Notes: a model not told the origin generated them from the sequence alone. A DNA stretch of 64,000 nt from Jiangella asiatica (GCF_004349065.1 NZ_SMKZ01000006.1:62001-126000); one strand, 5' to 3'; numbered from the stretch's first letter, positions 25,115 to 34,856 are shown. Numbers and translations: made by a program.

Positions 25115-26475
25115 CCATGGACTACGACGTCGTCGTCGTCGGCGGCGGCACCGCCGGCGGACCGGCCGCGGTGCAGGCTGCCCGGCTGGGCGCGCGCACG
25201 CTGCTGGTCGAGAAGAACGGCGCACTCGGTGGCACGACGACGGTTGCCGGAGTCTCGCTGCCAGGGCTGTTCCACGCCTGGGGCCATCAGGTCATCGCCG
25301 GCATCGGCTGGGAGACGGTGTCGCGGTCGGTGCGCGAGGCCGGTCTCAGCCTGCCCGACTTCACCCGCTGGGACCTGCCGCACCACCGGCTCCAGGTGCG
25401 GGTCTCACCGGCCGTGCTGGCGGCCGTGCTGGACGACACCGTGGTCAGCGCCGGGGCAGAGCTGCTGCTGCACGCGATCGTCGCCGAGGCGGAACACGAC
25501 GCCGACGGCTGGCGGCTCGCGCTGGCGACGAAGGACGGCCTGCACCGCGTCCGCGCCGGCGCCGTCGTCGACTGCACGGGCGACGCAGACATCGTCGCGC
25601 TGGCCGGGCTGCCGCGCCGCACCCCGCCCCGTCGTCAACCCGGCACCATCATGGTGCGGTTGGGCGGGTACGACCTCGCCGCCATCGACGTCGACGCGGT
25701 ACAGGCCGCGCACGACGACGCCGTCCAGCGCGGGGACCTGATGCCGGCCGACCTCGCGCACAACACGGTCGGGAAGTTCCTGCGGGTCCGCGGCGAGAAC
25801 GCCATCCACGTCACCGGTGTGCAGGGCGGTACCAGCCGCGACAAGACCGCCGCCGAGCTGGCCGGGCGCCGCACGCTGCTGCGCATCTTGCGGTTCCTGC
25901 GCCGGCAGCCCGGCCTGGAGGACGTCCGCATCGAGTCGTGGGCGGTCGAGACCGGCATCCGCGAGAGCTGGACCATCGACGGCTACGCCACCATCACCGT
26001 CGGCGACTACGTGTCCGGACGTGTCTGGCCGGACGCGCTGAGCAACAGCTTCTACCCGATCGACGTGCACCGGCCCGACGGCGACGGCATCGACATCCGC
26101 CCGCTGCCCTACGGGACGGTGCCGACGATCCCGCGTTCGGCCATGATCCCACGCGGGTCCACCCGGATGGTCGTGGCCGGCCGGGCCATCAGCGGTGACC
26201 AGGATGCGTCGTCGGCGTACCGCGTCCAGGCGTCCTCGATGGCCATGGGCCAGTCCGCCGGGGTGCTCGCGGCCCGCGCCGTCGCCACCGGGACGGACGT
26301 CATGGACCTGCCGCTCGACGTGATCCGCGCCGACCTGCGGGCGCACGGCGCGATCCTCCCCGGCGACGTGGTCATCCCGCCGTTGCCGGACAACCGTCCC
26401 GCCCAGGCCGGTCAGGGCCGCACCGCGGCGACCGCCGGGCCCTCCGATCCCTCGCCGACGAAGGAGTCAGCATGA
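25111..26475 (+). CDS. FAD-dependent oxidoreductase (FAD_oxidored family)
   Basis: 454 residues. The dinucleotide-binding motif is VVVVGGGTAGGPAAVQAARLGARTLLVEKNGALGGTTT at the N-terminus, VDCTGDADIVALAG is near residue 150, and the C-terminal AGRAISGDQDASSAYRVQASSMAMGQSAGVLAA is the second FAD contact typical of this family. Such proteins are common in bacterial carbohydrate clusters, where their substrates are mostly undefined. It starts inside the IclR stop (ATGA overlap). Confidence 0.88.
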   Translation: MTMDYDVVVVGGGTAGGPAAVQAARLGARTLLVEKNGALGGTTTVAGVSLPGLFHAWGHQVIAGIGWETVSRSVREAGLSLPDFTRWDLPHHRLQVRVSPAVLAAVLDDTVVSAGAELLLHAIVAEAEHDADGWRLALATKDGLHRVRAGAVVDCTGDADIVALAGLPRRTPPRRQPGTIMVRLGGYDLAAIDVDAVQAAHDDAVQRGDLMPADLAHNTVGKFLRVRGENAIHVTGVQGGTSRDKTAAELAGRRTLLRILRFLRRQPGLEDVRIESWAVETGIRESWTIDGYATITVGDYVSGRVWPDALSNSFYPIDVHRPDGDGIDIRPLPYGTVPTIPRSAMIPRGSTRMVVAGRAISGDQDASSAYRVQASSMAMGQSAGVLAARAVATGTDVMDLPLDVIRADLRAHGAILPGDVVIPPLPDNRPAQAGQGRTAATAGPSDPSPTKESA

Positions 26476-27779
26476 CCATCGACGCCCGGTCCCGCGTCCG
26501 GCGGACCGCGACCGCCACGCTGGCGGCGACCCTCACGACGGCCCTCACCGCCTGCGGGTTCGTCAACACCGACGACAGCTCCACCGAGGACGGCAGCGAC
26601 GACGGCGGCACGGTCACCGCCTACGTCAACACCGAGCAGAACGCCGGATTGGCCCCGCTCGTCGAGGCCTACCAGGAGGAGACCGGCACCACCGTCGACA
26701 TCTCCTCGGCCAACACCGACGAGCTGAACCAGCAGCTGCGCGTCCAGCTCACGTCGGGGACGGCGGCGGACCTCATCCGGGTGTCGCCGGGCAACTCCAG
26801 CCCGGTGGCCGCCGGCGTGCTGGGCCGTGAAGGGGAGCTGGCCGACCTGACCGACGCGGCGTGGACGGCAGACCTGTCCGACGACACCCGCGCGCTAGCC
26901 GAGGTCGACGGGCAGGTGCTCGCGTTCCCGGTGAGCCGCAACGCCATCGTGATGGCCTACAACAAGCAGGTCTTCGCCGACGCCGGCCTGGAGGTGCCGA
27001 CAACCTGGTCCGAGCTGGTCGCGGCCTGCCAGGCGCTCGCCGACGCCGGTGTCACGCCGATCGCGGCGCCGTTCCAGGGCGGCATCTACTTCCAGTTCTG
27101 GGTGTACGCGCTGGCCGCGACGCTGGTCTACCCCGAGAACCCGGACATCGACGAGCAGCTCGCCGCCGGCGAGACGACGCTGGCCACCAACGCGGCGTGG
27201 GGCGAGGTGTTCGCCCGCATCGCCGAGCTGCGCGACGCCGGCTTCCTTTCCGAGGGCATGCTCGGCCTCCCGCCGGACCAAGGCCTGCAGTCGGTCGCGA
27301 CCGGCGAGTCCGCCATGGTGCTGCTGGTCTCGGCCGGCCTGCCGCAGCTGCACGGCTACAGCGACCAGGGCGCCGAGGCGTTCGACGTGTTCGCGCTGCC
27401 GGCGAGCGACGACGCCGCGTCCACGCACGTGCCGGTCGCGCCGGACTTCCTGGCCGTGAACGGCGCCGCGGAGGACCCCGACGCCGCCCTGGCGTTCCTG
27501 GAGTTCCTCGCCCAGCCGGAGAACGTCGAGGCGTACGCGAACGAGATGGGCGTGCTGCCCGGCCTGGACGTCGGCGTGAGCCTCGACAGCGCCACGCTCG
27601 ACCCGATCGAGCCGCTGCTGGCCGAGGGCCGCAGCGTCGGCTACGCGAACTACCTGTGGCCCAACGGCGACGTCCAGCAGACGATGCTGCAGTCCGGGCA
27701 GGAGTGGCTCGACGGAGCCATCGAGACCGCCGACCTGCTGACCCAGATGGACGCGGAGTACGCCCGGGGCCAGTCGTGA
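26472..27779 (+). CDS. ABC sugar transporter substrate-binding lipoprotein
   Basis: 435 residues with a lipobox TALTAC near residue 28. An acidic linker (DDSSTEDGSDDGG) precedes the family 1 solute-binding fold (AYVNTEQNAGLAPLVEAYQEETGTTVDI, FPVSRNAIVMAYNKQVFADAGLEVPTTWSEL). It overlaps the oxidoreductase stop by ATGA and is the extracellular receptor for the importer encoded next. Confidence 0.92.
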   Translation: MTIDARSRVRRTATATLAATLTTALTACGFVNTDDSSTEDGSDDGGTVTAYVNTEQNAGLAPLVEAYQEETGTTVDISSANTDELNQQLRVQLTSGTAADLIRVSPGNSSPVAAGVLGREGELADLTDAAWTADLSDDTRALAEVDGQVLAFPVSRNAIVMAYNKQVFADAGLEVPTTWSELVAACQALADAGVTPIAAPFQGGIYFQFWVYALAATLVYPENPDIDEQLAAGETTLATNAAWGEVFARIAELRDAGFLSEGMLGLPPDQGLQSVATGESAMVLLVSAGLPQLHGYSDQGAEAFDVFALPASDDAASTHVPVAPDFLAVNGAAEDPDAALAFLEFLAQPENVEAYANEMGVLPGLDVGVSLDSATLDPIEPLLAEGRSVGYANYLWPNGDVQQTMLQSGQEWLDGAIETADLLTQMDAEYARGQS

Positions 27780-28708
27780 CGGTGACCCTCCGCCGGCCCG
27801 CCGTGGCCGGCGGGCCGGGCCCGGGCCACCGGCGGGTGCGGCGCCGGTCGAACGTCCCGTACCTGCTGGTGGTGCCGGCGCTGGTGTTCTATGCCTTCGT
27901 CGTCCTGGTGCCGACGCTGACCGGTGCGGGGTACGCGTTCACCGACTGGGCCGGCCGGCGCGGGACGCCCGGGTTCGTCGGGCTGGACAACTTCACCGAG
28001 CTGTTCTCCGCACCCGCGGCCCGGTCGGCCCTGCGGAACACTCTCATCATCGCGGTGAGCACGACCGTGGTGCAGACGCTGATCGGCCTGGCGCTCGCGC
28101 TTGCCCTGCACTCCTCGCTGGCCAGTCGCAACGTGCTGCGCACCATGTTCTTCGCGCCGGCGCTGCTGCCGCCGGTCATCATCGGCTTTCTCTGGCAGTA
28201 CATCCTCACCCCGGCCGGCCCGCTCAACGACGCGCTCGGCTCGGTCGGGTTGGGCGGGCTGACACAGAACTGGCTCGGTGACGCGTCGGTCGCGCTGGCC
28301 AGCGTCATCGCCGTCATCATCTGGCAGAACGCCGGGCTCACCATGGTCATCTACCTGGCGGGTCTGCAGGGCGTGCCACCGGAGCTGCACGAGGCGGCCG
28401 CCATCGACGGCGCCGGGCGCTGGCAGCGCCTGCGCAACGTGACGCTGCCACTGCTCGCGCCGGCGACCACCATCGCGCTGTCGCTCACACTGATCGGCAG
28501 CCTGAAGCTCTTCGACCAGGTGTACGTCATGACGAACGGCGGGCCCGGCTACGCCACCGAGACGCTGTCGGTGGTCATGTACAAAGAGGCGTTCGTGTCC
28601 GGCCGGTACGGCTACTCCACGGCGATCGCCCTGGTGCTCACGATGATCGTCTTCGCGTTCGCGCTGCTCCAGCTGCGCGGCCTGCGCCGATACGAGGTGC
28701 GGCAATGA
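27776..28708 (+). CDS. ABC sugar transporter permease (MalF-type)
   Basis: 310 residues. After a Pro/Gly/Arg-rich N-terminus come six membrane segments. The EAA loop is ELHEAAAIDGAGRWQRLRNVTLPLLAP. The GTG at 27776 overlaps the receptor's TGA (GTGA), which supports this start. Confidence 0.92.
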   Translation: MTVTLRRPAVAGGPGPGHRRVRRRSNVPYLLVVPALVFYAFVVLVPTLTGAGYAFTDWAGRRGTPGFVGLDNFTELFSAPAARSALRNTLIIAVSTTVVQTLIGLALALALHSSLASRNVLRTMFFAPALLPPVIIGFLWQYILTPAGPLNDALGSVGLGGLTQNWLGDASVALASVIAVIIWQNAGLTMVIYLAGLQGVPPELHEAAAIDGAGRWQRLRNVTLPLLAPATTIALSLTLIGSLKLFDQVYVMTNGGPGYATETLSVVMYKEAFVSGRYGYSTAIALVLTMIVFAFALLQLRGLRRYEVRQ

Positions 28709-29586
28709 GCGCGGTCGAGGTGGGCGGTACGACGACGGCGCCACCGCGCGTGCGCCACGGCGGCCGGCGCTGGACGCTGCCGCGCATCGGTGCCGAGCTG
28801 GGCATGCTGGTGGTCGCGGCGGTCTTCCTTTTCCCGTTCTACGTGTTCCTCTCGGTCGCGCTGAAGACGCCGGCCGACCTGGCGCGTTCGCCGTTGGCGT
28901 TCCCGACCGACCCGGCGCTGGCGAACTTCGCCGACGCGTGGGAGCGCGGCGACCTCGGCACCGCGATGGTCAACTCGGTCGTGGTGGCCGGGTTCTCGGT
29001 GCTCATGCTGGTGGCTGTCGGCTCCCTGGCGGCGTACGTGCTGGCCAGGCGGGGCTCGCGGCTGAGCTACGGGCTGTACCTGCTGTTCCTGCTCGGCCTC
29101 ATGATCCCGCTCCAGCTCGGCATGGTGCCGCTGTACCAGGTGATGCGCGACCTCAACCTGCTGCAGACCTACACGTCGCTCATCATCTTCGAGGTCGGGC
29201 ACCAGCTGCCGCTCGCCGTGTTCCTCTATGCCGGGTTCCTGCGTGCTCTGCCCAAGGAGTACGAGGAGGCCGCGAGGGTCGACGGCGCCGGCCCGCTCTC
29301 CGCGTTCGGCCGGGTCGTGTTTCCCCTCCTGCGGCCGGTCACGGGCACCGTCGTCATCCTCTCGGCCATCAACATCTGGAACGACTTCCTGACCCCGCTG
29401 CTGTACGTGGGCGGCAGCCCGCAACAGACGCTGCCGGTGGCGATCTTCGCCTTCCGAGGCGAGTTCGCCAGCCAGTGGCAGATCATCTTCGCCGGCATGG
29501 GCATCGCGATCCTGCCGATCCTGGTCGTCTACTTCCTGCTCCAGAAGTACGTCATCAAGGGCTTCGCCAGCGGCATCAAGGGCTGA
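28705..29586 (+). CDS. ABC sugar transporter permease (MalG-type)
   Basis: 293 residues, six membrane segments, with the EAA loop EYEEAARVDGAGPLSAFGRVVFPLLRP and the C-terminus YVIKGFASGIKG. It overlaps the previous permease by ATGA. As in the GH97 operon, no ATPase gene accompanies the importer. Confidence 0.92.
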   Translation: MSAVEVGGTTTAPPRVRHGGRRWTLPRIGAELGMLVVAAVFLFPFYVFLSVALKTPADLARSPLAFPTDPALANFADAWERGDLGTAMVNSVVVAGFSVLMLVAVGSLAAYVLARRGSRLSYGLYLLFLLGLMIPLQLGMVPLYQVMRDLNLLQTYTSLIIFEVGHQLPLAVFLYAGFLRALPKEYEEAARVDGAGPLSAFGRVVFPLLRPVTGTVVILSAINIWNDFLTPLLYVGGSPQQTLPVAIFAFRGEFASQWQIIFAGMGIAILPILVVYFLLQKYVIKGFASGIKG

Positions 29587-29603
29587 CACCACCGGAGGCA
29601 TCC

Positions 29604-31567
29604 ATGACCGTAAAAGGCGTTCGCCCGTCGCGGCGGACCGTGATCGTCAGCGGCCTCGCCGGGGTGACCCTCGGCGTCGCCGGACCGGCCACCGCGCGGG
29701 CCGACGAGCCGGCGCCGAGCCGTGACCCGGGCAGCGGTCCGCTGGCACCGCTCGCGCCGTTACCGGCCGGCGCACCGCGGCGGGCGGACTTCGCGCCAGC
29801 GGAGCAGCGCTATGCCCCGTACCTGGTGACGCTGGCCGCGATGGCGAACGACGTCGACGACTCCGACACCGACCTGCGCGGCTACCTGGCTGGTGGCTGG
29901 TGGCGCACCCCCAGCGAGCCGTTCAACGCGCGGATCATGGAGCACGTCGCGACCCTCGCCTGGTTCTACGCCACCGACCGGCCGTGGAACCCGTACGCGG
30001 CGACCCGGCGCTGCTCGCCCGGCTGGACGCGGCGATCGGCTACTACCTGCGTCTGCAGCACGACGACGGCTCCTGGCCGGAGTACAGCGTCGGCGAGCGG
30101 TCCCGGGCGGCGACGGCGTTCGCGCTGGGCTACCTGAGCAAGACGCTGGAGCGCCTGCGCGCCGCGGAGGCGCTGCCGCAACGGCGGGCGGAGGTCACCG
30201 GGGCGCTGCGGCTGGCGATGGCGTGGTTCCTCGACCCGGGCAACGCGGACATCTGGCAGGACAGCATGGTCGAGTTCGCGAACCAGCCGGCCGCCGGGCT
30301 GGCCGGGTCGGCGAAGGCGTTGGCGCTCGATCCCGACGAGAGTCTGCGCCGGCTGCTCGACGACCGCATCGGCTACTTCGCCGAGTACGCCCAGAGCCCC
30401 GCCGGGTTCCTGTACGAGCCGCGCGGCATGGACATCGCGTACAACCTCAACGTCACGCTCACCGAGATCCACGAGATTCACACCGAGCTGGGCAGCCCGG
30501 TGCTGCTGCCGCTGGTGCGCCGGCTCGCGGACTGGTTCGGCTACACCGTGGTGCCGGAGCCCGACGGTGCCGGGCTGGTCTCGTTCGCCTCCGGTGCCGC
30601 CCGCACGCCGATGTACTTCCTCGACGCGGTGACACCGGACCGGCAGCAGCGCGACCTGGGCTCGGTGTTCTGCCGCTCGGTGCCGGGGCTGCGGGTGTTC
30701 TATCCCGCTCGCGAGGACCGCGCGGCGCAGCGGGCGGCCTGGGCGGCGGCGTCCGAGCCGATCGCGCCGCTCGCACCGGGCGACACCAACCCGCGCATCC
30801 CCGCGAACATCCCCTACGGCGAGGGGTATCCGACGCGGTCGCAGCGGGCTGCCGCGCTGGCCGGGCTGCCGGCTGTCCGGCACGAGCGCTTCACCGAGCT
30901 GCGGGCCGACCCGCAGGACCAGCACTACCTGTTCGTCCGCCGCCCGTCGTACTACCTGCAGGCGTTCTTCGGCACCCGGCCCAACCAGGTGGTGCGGGCC
31001 GGTCTCGGGTTGCTGTGGCACCCGGCGGCCGGCACGTTCGTCCACGGCGGCCAGAGCTCGAACACCGAGTGCTGGGCGACGGTGCTGCCGAACGGCGGCA
31101 CCGACGCGGCCTCGAACCTGACGCCGTCGTACTTCGACGGTCCGGCCGGGACGGGGACGGCGGTGCCGGCCGACGAGGTGCGAACGGTCCGCCGCGACCT
31201 CGGCCTGCGCTGGACCACGGCCGGTGGCAACGTCACCGGCGCCGTGCTCTTCACTGACGCGGGTCTGGTTCGGGAGGCCACGACGACGATGGACGGCCTC
31301 GAGCAGGTGCCGCTGGTGCTGCGGCCCCACGACGACGTCCGCTGGTCGACCGGCGGCGCGGCGGTGTACGGGGAGGCCGCCGCGGCCACCGCGACCGGCA
31401 TGACGATCACCCGCGGTGGCGTCACGCTGTCCATCGACTGGGGCGGCCCGGCCGCCGCCACCGTCGCGCCCACCACGCGCACGTACTTCCTCGACGCATC
31501 GCGTCGGCTGCACGTGTTGCGGGTGCCGATCGGCCGGGCCGGGAGGATCGCCTACACGTTCGGCTGA
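29604..31567 (+). pseudogene. Tat-exported heparinase-like/alpha-alpha-toroid protein, single frameshift
   Basis: The gene begins 17 bases after the permease with GGAGG before its ATG. The N-terminus has a twin-arginine signal (RPSRRTVIVSG...ARADEP). The first frame reads well to DRPWNPYA near 29998, where the meaningful frame jumps to GDPALLARLDAAIGYYLRLQHDDGSWPEY and stays open to 31567. One missing base at about 29998-30003 explains this. The middle is helix-rich, as in alpha/alpha-toroids, and the end (SYYLQAFFGTRPNQ, GQSSNTECWATVLPNGG) looks like the beta-sandwich of heparinase II/III-like lyases. I do not recognise the exact family. A real mutation or a sequencing error are both possible, and the whole would be about 650 residues. 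Confidence 0.75.
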
Positions 31568-31951
31568 CGGGTGAAGACGTGCAGGTAGGGCGGCCGCGGC
31601 CGGATCGCCGGCGCGGGCGGCGTCGGGCCGTGGTCGCCGAGCAGCGCGACGTACCGAGGAGCGTGGCGAAGTCGAGCTTCACCAACCGGGCGGCGAGTGC
31701 CGGGTCGGCGAGCTGGTGCTTGGGGGCCCGCGCCAGCCGCCCGAGCGCACAGTCGACGGGTGACCAGCCAGGAATCGATCGAGGAGTCAGATCTGGGTGA
31801 CAACGTTTCGGTAGGCGATGGTCGTGGACTTCGCCGGCTTGTCGGACTCGCCACCCGTCGAGCTGTGCGCGGCGCGCTCAGCGGCCGCATGCGGACCTGG
31901 ACGGTGCGTCCGGCACCGTTCAGCACGAGCGCCGGCCATGGGGGCGACGGG
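31568..31951. other. 384-bp gap with a decayed gene fragment
   Basis: Between the secreted enzyme and the convergent TetR gene there is no intact gene. The only protein-like sequence is the minus-strand fragment listed at 31655-31765. Confidence 0.5.
31655..31765 (-). pseudogene. Remnant of a DUF4143 ATPase gene
   Basis: The minus strand encodes ALGRLARAPKHQLADPALAARL, which matches the conserved (S/A)PKxHLxDPALAA block of AAA-type ATPases with a C-terminal DUF4143 domain. No start, no Walker motifs and no sensible flanking sequence remain, so only some 35 codons of the old gene survive. Confidence 0.45.
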
Positions 31952-32533
31952 TCAGGGTGCGGTCATGCGGCGGGCGAGCTCGACGACGGCGGCTCGTTGC
32001 GCGGTGCGTTCGACGCCGTCGGCGCCCACGGTCATGCGGACGACGTGTGGTGCGACGAACCACCAGTCGACCAGGGCCATGACGCCGTAGAGCAACTGTC
32101 CCGCGGAGACCGCGCGCGTCACCAGGCCGCGCTTCTGGGCGTCGGCGATGGCCGCGACCTTCTCGTGCTGCAGTGCGGTGCGCTTGGCGGCCGCGACCGC
32201 CTCGCCGCCCGTGGCCAGCCCTTCCCAGTGCAGCAGCCGGATGAAGTGCGGGTGGTCGGTGTGGTGGTCGAACAGCCGGCCGGCGTACTCGCCGAGGTCG
32301 GTGGCCTGGTCTTGGGTGAGCGGCACGGCCGCCGCCAACCGCTGCAGCTCCTGTTCGAGGACCGCGCGGAAGAGCCCTTCTTTGTCGCCGAAGTACTGGT
32401 AGATGCGCTCCTTGTTGACGCCGGCCGAGCGGGCGATCCGGTCGACGCGGGCGCCGGCCGGACCGTGCTCGGCGAACTCTTCGACGGCGGCGTCGAGCAG
32501 GCGGCGTCGGGTCGCCTCGGTGTCCCAGGCCAT
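31952..32533 (-). CDS. TetR-family transcriptional regulator
   Basis: 193 residues with the helix-turn-helix ATRRRLLDAAVEEFAEHGPAGARVDRIARSAGVNKERIYQYFGDKEGLFRAVL at the N-terminus. The ATG at 32533 fits this domain; a longer frame from 32596 would run into the operator region. The C-terminal domain has a TetR_C-type helix set with conserved Trp residues. It is divergent from the small membrane-protein gene at 32599. Confidence 0.9.
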   Translation of the reverse strand: MAWDTEATRRRLLDAAVEEFAEHGPAGARVDRIARSAGVNKERIYQYFGDKEGLFRAVLEQELQRLAAAVPLTQDQATDLGEYAGRLFDHHTDHPHFIRLLHWEGLATGGEAVAAAKRTALQHEKVAAIADAQKRGLVTRAVSAGQLLYGVMALVDWWFVAPHVVRMTVGADGVERTAQRAAVVELARRMTAP

Positions 32534-32547
32534 GGGTCCACGGTAGC

Positions 32548-32608
32548 AACTCCAACTGTCTAGTTGCTTTTTCGGTCGGCACGAGGCAAACTCCAACCAT
32601 GCAGTTGG
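32548..32608. promoter_or_regulatory. Paired operators between the TetR gene and its neighbour
   Basis: Two related 20-base sites share AACTCCAAC at their left and AGTTG at their right: 32548-32567 and 32589-32608, with starts 41 bases apart. The second contains the inverted repeat TCCAAC-CATGCA-GTTGGA, and the ATG of the membrane-protein gene (32599) lies inside its spacer. Repressor binding would thus cover the start codon. Confidence 0.65.
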
Positions 32609-32862
32609 AAACCTCTCGCCCCGCCCCGCCGTCCGCCCACCGTCGTGCTCTGATCATCTGGCTGTCCATCTACCCGCTGGTCACCGCGGGACAGCTGCTA
32701 CTGCGCCCGGTCACCCGCGACCTGCCGATCGCGTTGAGCACGCTGATGCTGACGCTCCTCGTGGTCCCGGTGGCCGTCTACCTCGTCATCCCCGCGCTGA
32801 CCCAGCTGAACGCGACGATCACGGCCGCACGATCACGCCGCGCGCGACCAGCTCGACGGTGA
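32599..32862 (+). CDS. Small membrane protein under TetR control
   Basis: 87 residues with two hydrophobic segments (about 18-36 and 42-64) and an Arg-rich end. Small divergent membrane proteins of this size next to a TetR gene are frequent in actinobacteria; function is unknown. The start sits within the proposed operator, so the mRNA is probably leaderless or nearly so. Its end overlaps the convergent permease gene by 44 bases. Confidence 0.65.
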   Translation: MQLETSRPAPPSAHRRALIIWLSIYPLVTAGQLLLRPVTRDLPIALSTLMLTLLVVPVAVYLVIPALTQLNATITAARSRRARPARR

Positions 32863-33562
32863 CGGCGACGGCCGCGGCCTCGACCGCCAGCAGCGCGACC
32901 AGCACGAAGAGCTGCACCGCGCCGGCCTGCACCGGGCTGGCCCCGCCGATCAGCATGCCGACGAACGCGCCGGGCAGCGTGACCAGCCCGACCGTCCTGG
33001 TCTGGTCGAGCACCGGGATGAGGGCGGTGGTGGCCTGCGGCCGGGCGATCTCCAAGGCGGCGTCGCGAGGCAGCAGCCCGACCGACAGTGCGGCCTCCAC
33101 CTCGCCGCGCCGGGCCGCCAGCTCATCCAGGGCGCGGCGGCCGGCCAGCGCCGTCGCCGTCATCGCGCCGCCGACCAGGATGCCGGACACCGGGATCACC
33201 GCCAGCGGGTCGGTCGGCAGCACGCCGGTGGCCAGGAGCCCGACGACGACCGGTGCCGTGCCGGCCGCGATCGGCAGCACCGCCCACCGCCACGAGCGGT
33301 GCCGGGTCATCCGGCGCCCGGCCGTCACGCTGGCCGTCGTCAGCATCACGGCCAGGAACGCGACGGTGAGCGGCTCCAGCTCGACGACTGCCGTGAGCAC
33401 CAGGGCGACCGCGGCCAGCTGACCGACCGCCCGCACGGCCGCCGTCACCACGGCCCGCTCGTGCCCCAGCCGCCCGGCGGCGCTGACCGCGACCGCGACG
33501 GCCATCAACACGACCATCGCGACCGCGAGCGCCGGGCCCACCGACAGCAGAGTGGACGACAT
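32819..33562 (-). CDS. FetB/YbbM (UPF0014) family ABC permease
   Basis: 247 residues with about seven membrane segments. The core ARPQATTALIPVLDQTRTVGLVTLPGAFVGMLIGGASPVQAGAVQ is the hallmark of the FetB/YbbM family, implicated in iron homeostasis as the membrane subunit partnering the ATPase FetA. No ATPase gene is adjacent. The ATG at 33562 matches the N-terminus of the family; the longer frame upstream lies opposite the cobalamin gene. Confidence 0.88.
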   Translation of the reverse strand: MSSTLLSVGPALAVAMVVLMAVAVAVSAAGRLGHERAVVTAAVRAVGQLAAVALVLTAVVELEPLTVAFLAVMLTTASVTAGRRMTRHRSWRWAVLPIAAGTAPVVVGLLATGVLPTDPLAVIPVSGILVGGAMTATALAGRRALDELAARRGEVEAALSVGLLPRDAALEIARPQATTALIPVLDQTRTVGLVTLPGAFVGMLIGGASPVQAGAVQLFVLVALLAVEAAAVAVTVELVARGVIVRP

Positions 33563-33601
33563 GCCCGAGAATCCCACGCCGCGCGCCGTAATGTGGAGGC
33601 C

Positions 33602-34216
33602 GTGGTCAGGTTGACGAGGATCTACACGCGCACCGGCGACGACGGCACCACCGGGCTGGGCGACTTCAGCCGAACCCGCAAGACAGACCCGCGCCTGATC
33701 GCCTATGCCGATGCCAACGAGGCGAACGCCGTCATCGGCGTGGCCGTCGCGGCCGAGCGGGCCGGCATCGGCGGCGGCGACCTCGGTCCCGACGTGCTCG
33801 GGGTGCTGGAGCGGGTCCAGAACGACCTGTTCGACGTCGGCGCCGACCTCTGCCTGCCGCTCAAGCCCGAGTACAAGCACCCGCCGCTGCGGGTCCAGCC
33901 GCAGTGGATCGCCGAGCTGGAGGCCGACTGCGACCACTACAACGCCGAGCTGGCGAACCTGACGTCATTCATCCTGCCCGGCGGCACCGTCACCGCCGCT
34001 CACCTGCACGTGGCGACGACGACGGCGCGGCGGGCCGAGCGCTCGGCGTGGCACGCGTTGGAGACGTACGGGTCCGGCGACGACGACGGCGTCAACCCAC
34101 TCACCGCGACCTACCTCAACCGGCTGTCCGACCTGCTCTTCGTGCTGGCCCGGTACGCCAACCGGAACGCCGGCGATGTCCTCTGGCGGCCCGGTGGCGG
34201 TCGGGCCGAGCGATAA
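33602..34216 (+). CDS. PduO-type corrinoid adenosyltransferase
   Basis: 204 residues. The N-terminal RIYTRTGDDGTTGLGDFSRTRKTDPRLIAYADANEANAVIG is the ATP-binding signature, and the C-terminal ATTTARRAERSAWHA...NRLSDLLFVLARYANR holds the Arg/Asn residues that close the active site. It transfers the adenosyl group of ATP to cob(I)alamin, making coenzyme B12. The GTG at 33602 is adopted; the gene is 11 bases before the MBL-fold gene and in the same direction. Confidence 0.93.
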   Translation: MVRLTRIYTRTGDDGTTGLGDFSRTRKTDPRLIAYADANEANAVIGVAVAAERAGIGGGDLGPDVLGVLERVQNDLFDVGADLCLPLKPEYKHPPLRVQPQWIAELEADCDHYNAELANLTSFILPGGTVTAAHLHVATTTARRAERSAWHALETYGSGDDDGVNPLTATYLNRLSDLLFVLARYANRNAGDVLWRPGGGRAER

Positions 34217-34226
34217 CCTCGGTCGC

Positions 34227-34856
34227 ATGAGGCTGACGAAGTACGAGCACTCCTGCGTCCTCGTCGAGGACGGCGGCTCCCGCGTCCTCCTCGACCCCGG
34301 CGCGTACTCGCACGGGTTCGAGCAGCTCACCGGGCTGACCGCGGTCCTCGTCACCCACCAGCACGCCGACCACGCCGACATCGACCGGCTCCGGAGGCTG
34401 CTGGACCGCAACCCCGAGGCGGCACTGTACGCCGACGCGGGAACGGCCGCGGTGCTCGCCGAGGCCGGCATCGCGGCCGCGGTCGTGCAGCCCGGCGACC
34501 GCCTCGACGTCGGCACGACGGTGGAGGTGCACGGCGGCCACCACGCGGTCATCCACCCTGACGTGCCGGTGATCCCGAACGTCGGCTATCTGGTCGGCGG
34601 GCGGTTCTTCCATCCGGGCGACTCCTTCACCATCCCCGACGTGGACGTCGAGATCCTCGGCCTGCCCACCGGCGCGCCCTGGCTCAAGGCGGGCGAGGCC
34701 GTCGACTACATGCGGGCGGTCACCCCGCACGTCGCCGTCCCCATCCACGAGGCGGTCCTGGCCAACCCGGCCACGCACTACGGCCTGTTCGACCGGCTCG
34801 CACCGGACGAGTCCGAGCTGCGCGTCGTCGCACCTGGCGACACGATCGAGCTCTGA
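34227..34856 (+). CDS. Metallo-beta-lactamase-fold protein (UPF0173-like)
   Basis: 209 residues with the HQHADHAD metal motif near residue 51 and later metal ligands in HGGHHAVIHPD and HPGDSF. The N-terminal MRLTKYEHSCVLVEDGGSRVLLDPG is typical of short MBL-fold hydrolases related to the ascorbate-6-phosphate lactonase UlaG. The substrate is unknown. It follows the cobalamin gene by 10 bases, with no obvious metabolic tie. Confidence 0.88.
   Translation: MRLTKYEHSCVLVEDGGSRVLLDPGAYSHGFEQLTGLTAVLVTHQHADHADIDRLRRLLDRNPEAALYADAGTAAVLAEAGIAAAVVQPGDRLDVGTTVEVHGGHHAVIHPDVPVIPNVGYLVGGRFFHPGDSFTIPDVDVEILGLPTGAPWLKAGEAVDYMRAVTPHVAVPIHEAVLANPATHYGLFDRLAPDESELRVVAPGDTIEL

Noticed and set aside
10569-29586. 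The two ABC importers as duplicates of one operon
   Set aside because: Receptors and permeases differ throughout, and the regulators and enzymes are of different families, so they are independent systems that only share the layout.
33563-33937. N-terminal extension of the FetB-like permease
   Set aside because: It lies opposite the cobalamin adenosyltransferase gene and has no hydrophobic character; the family starts at 33562.
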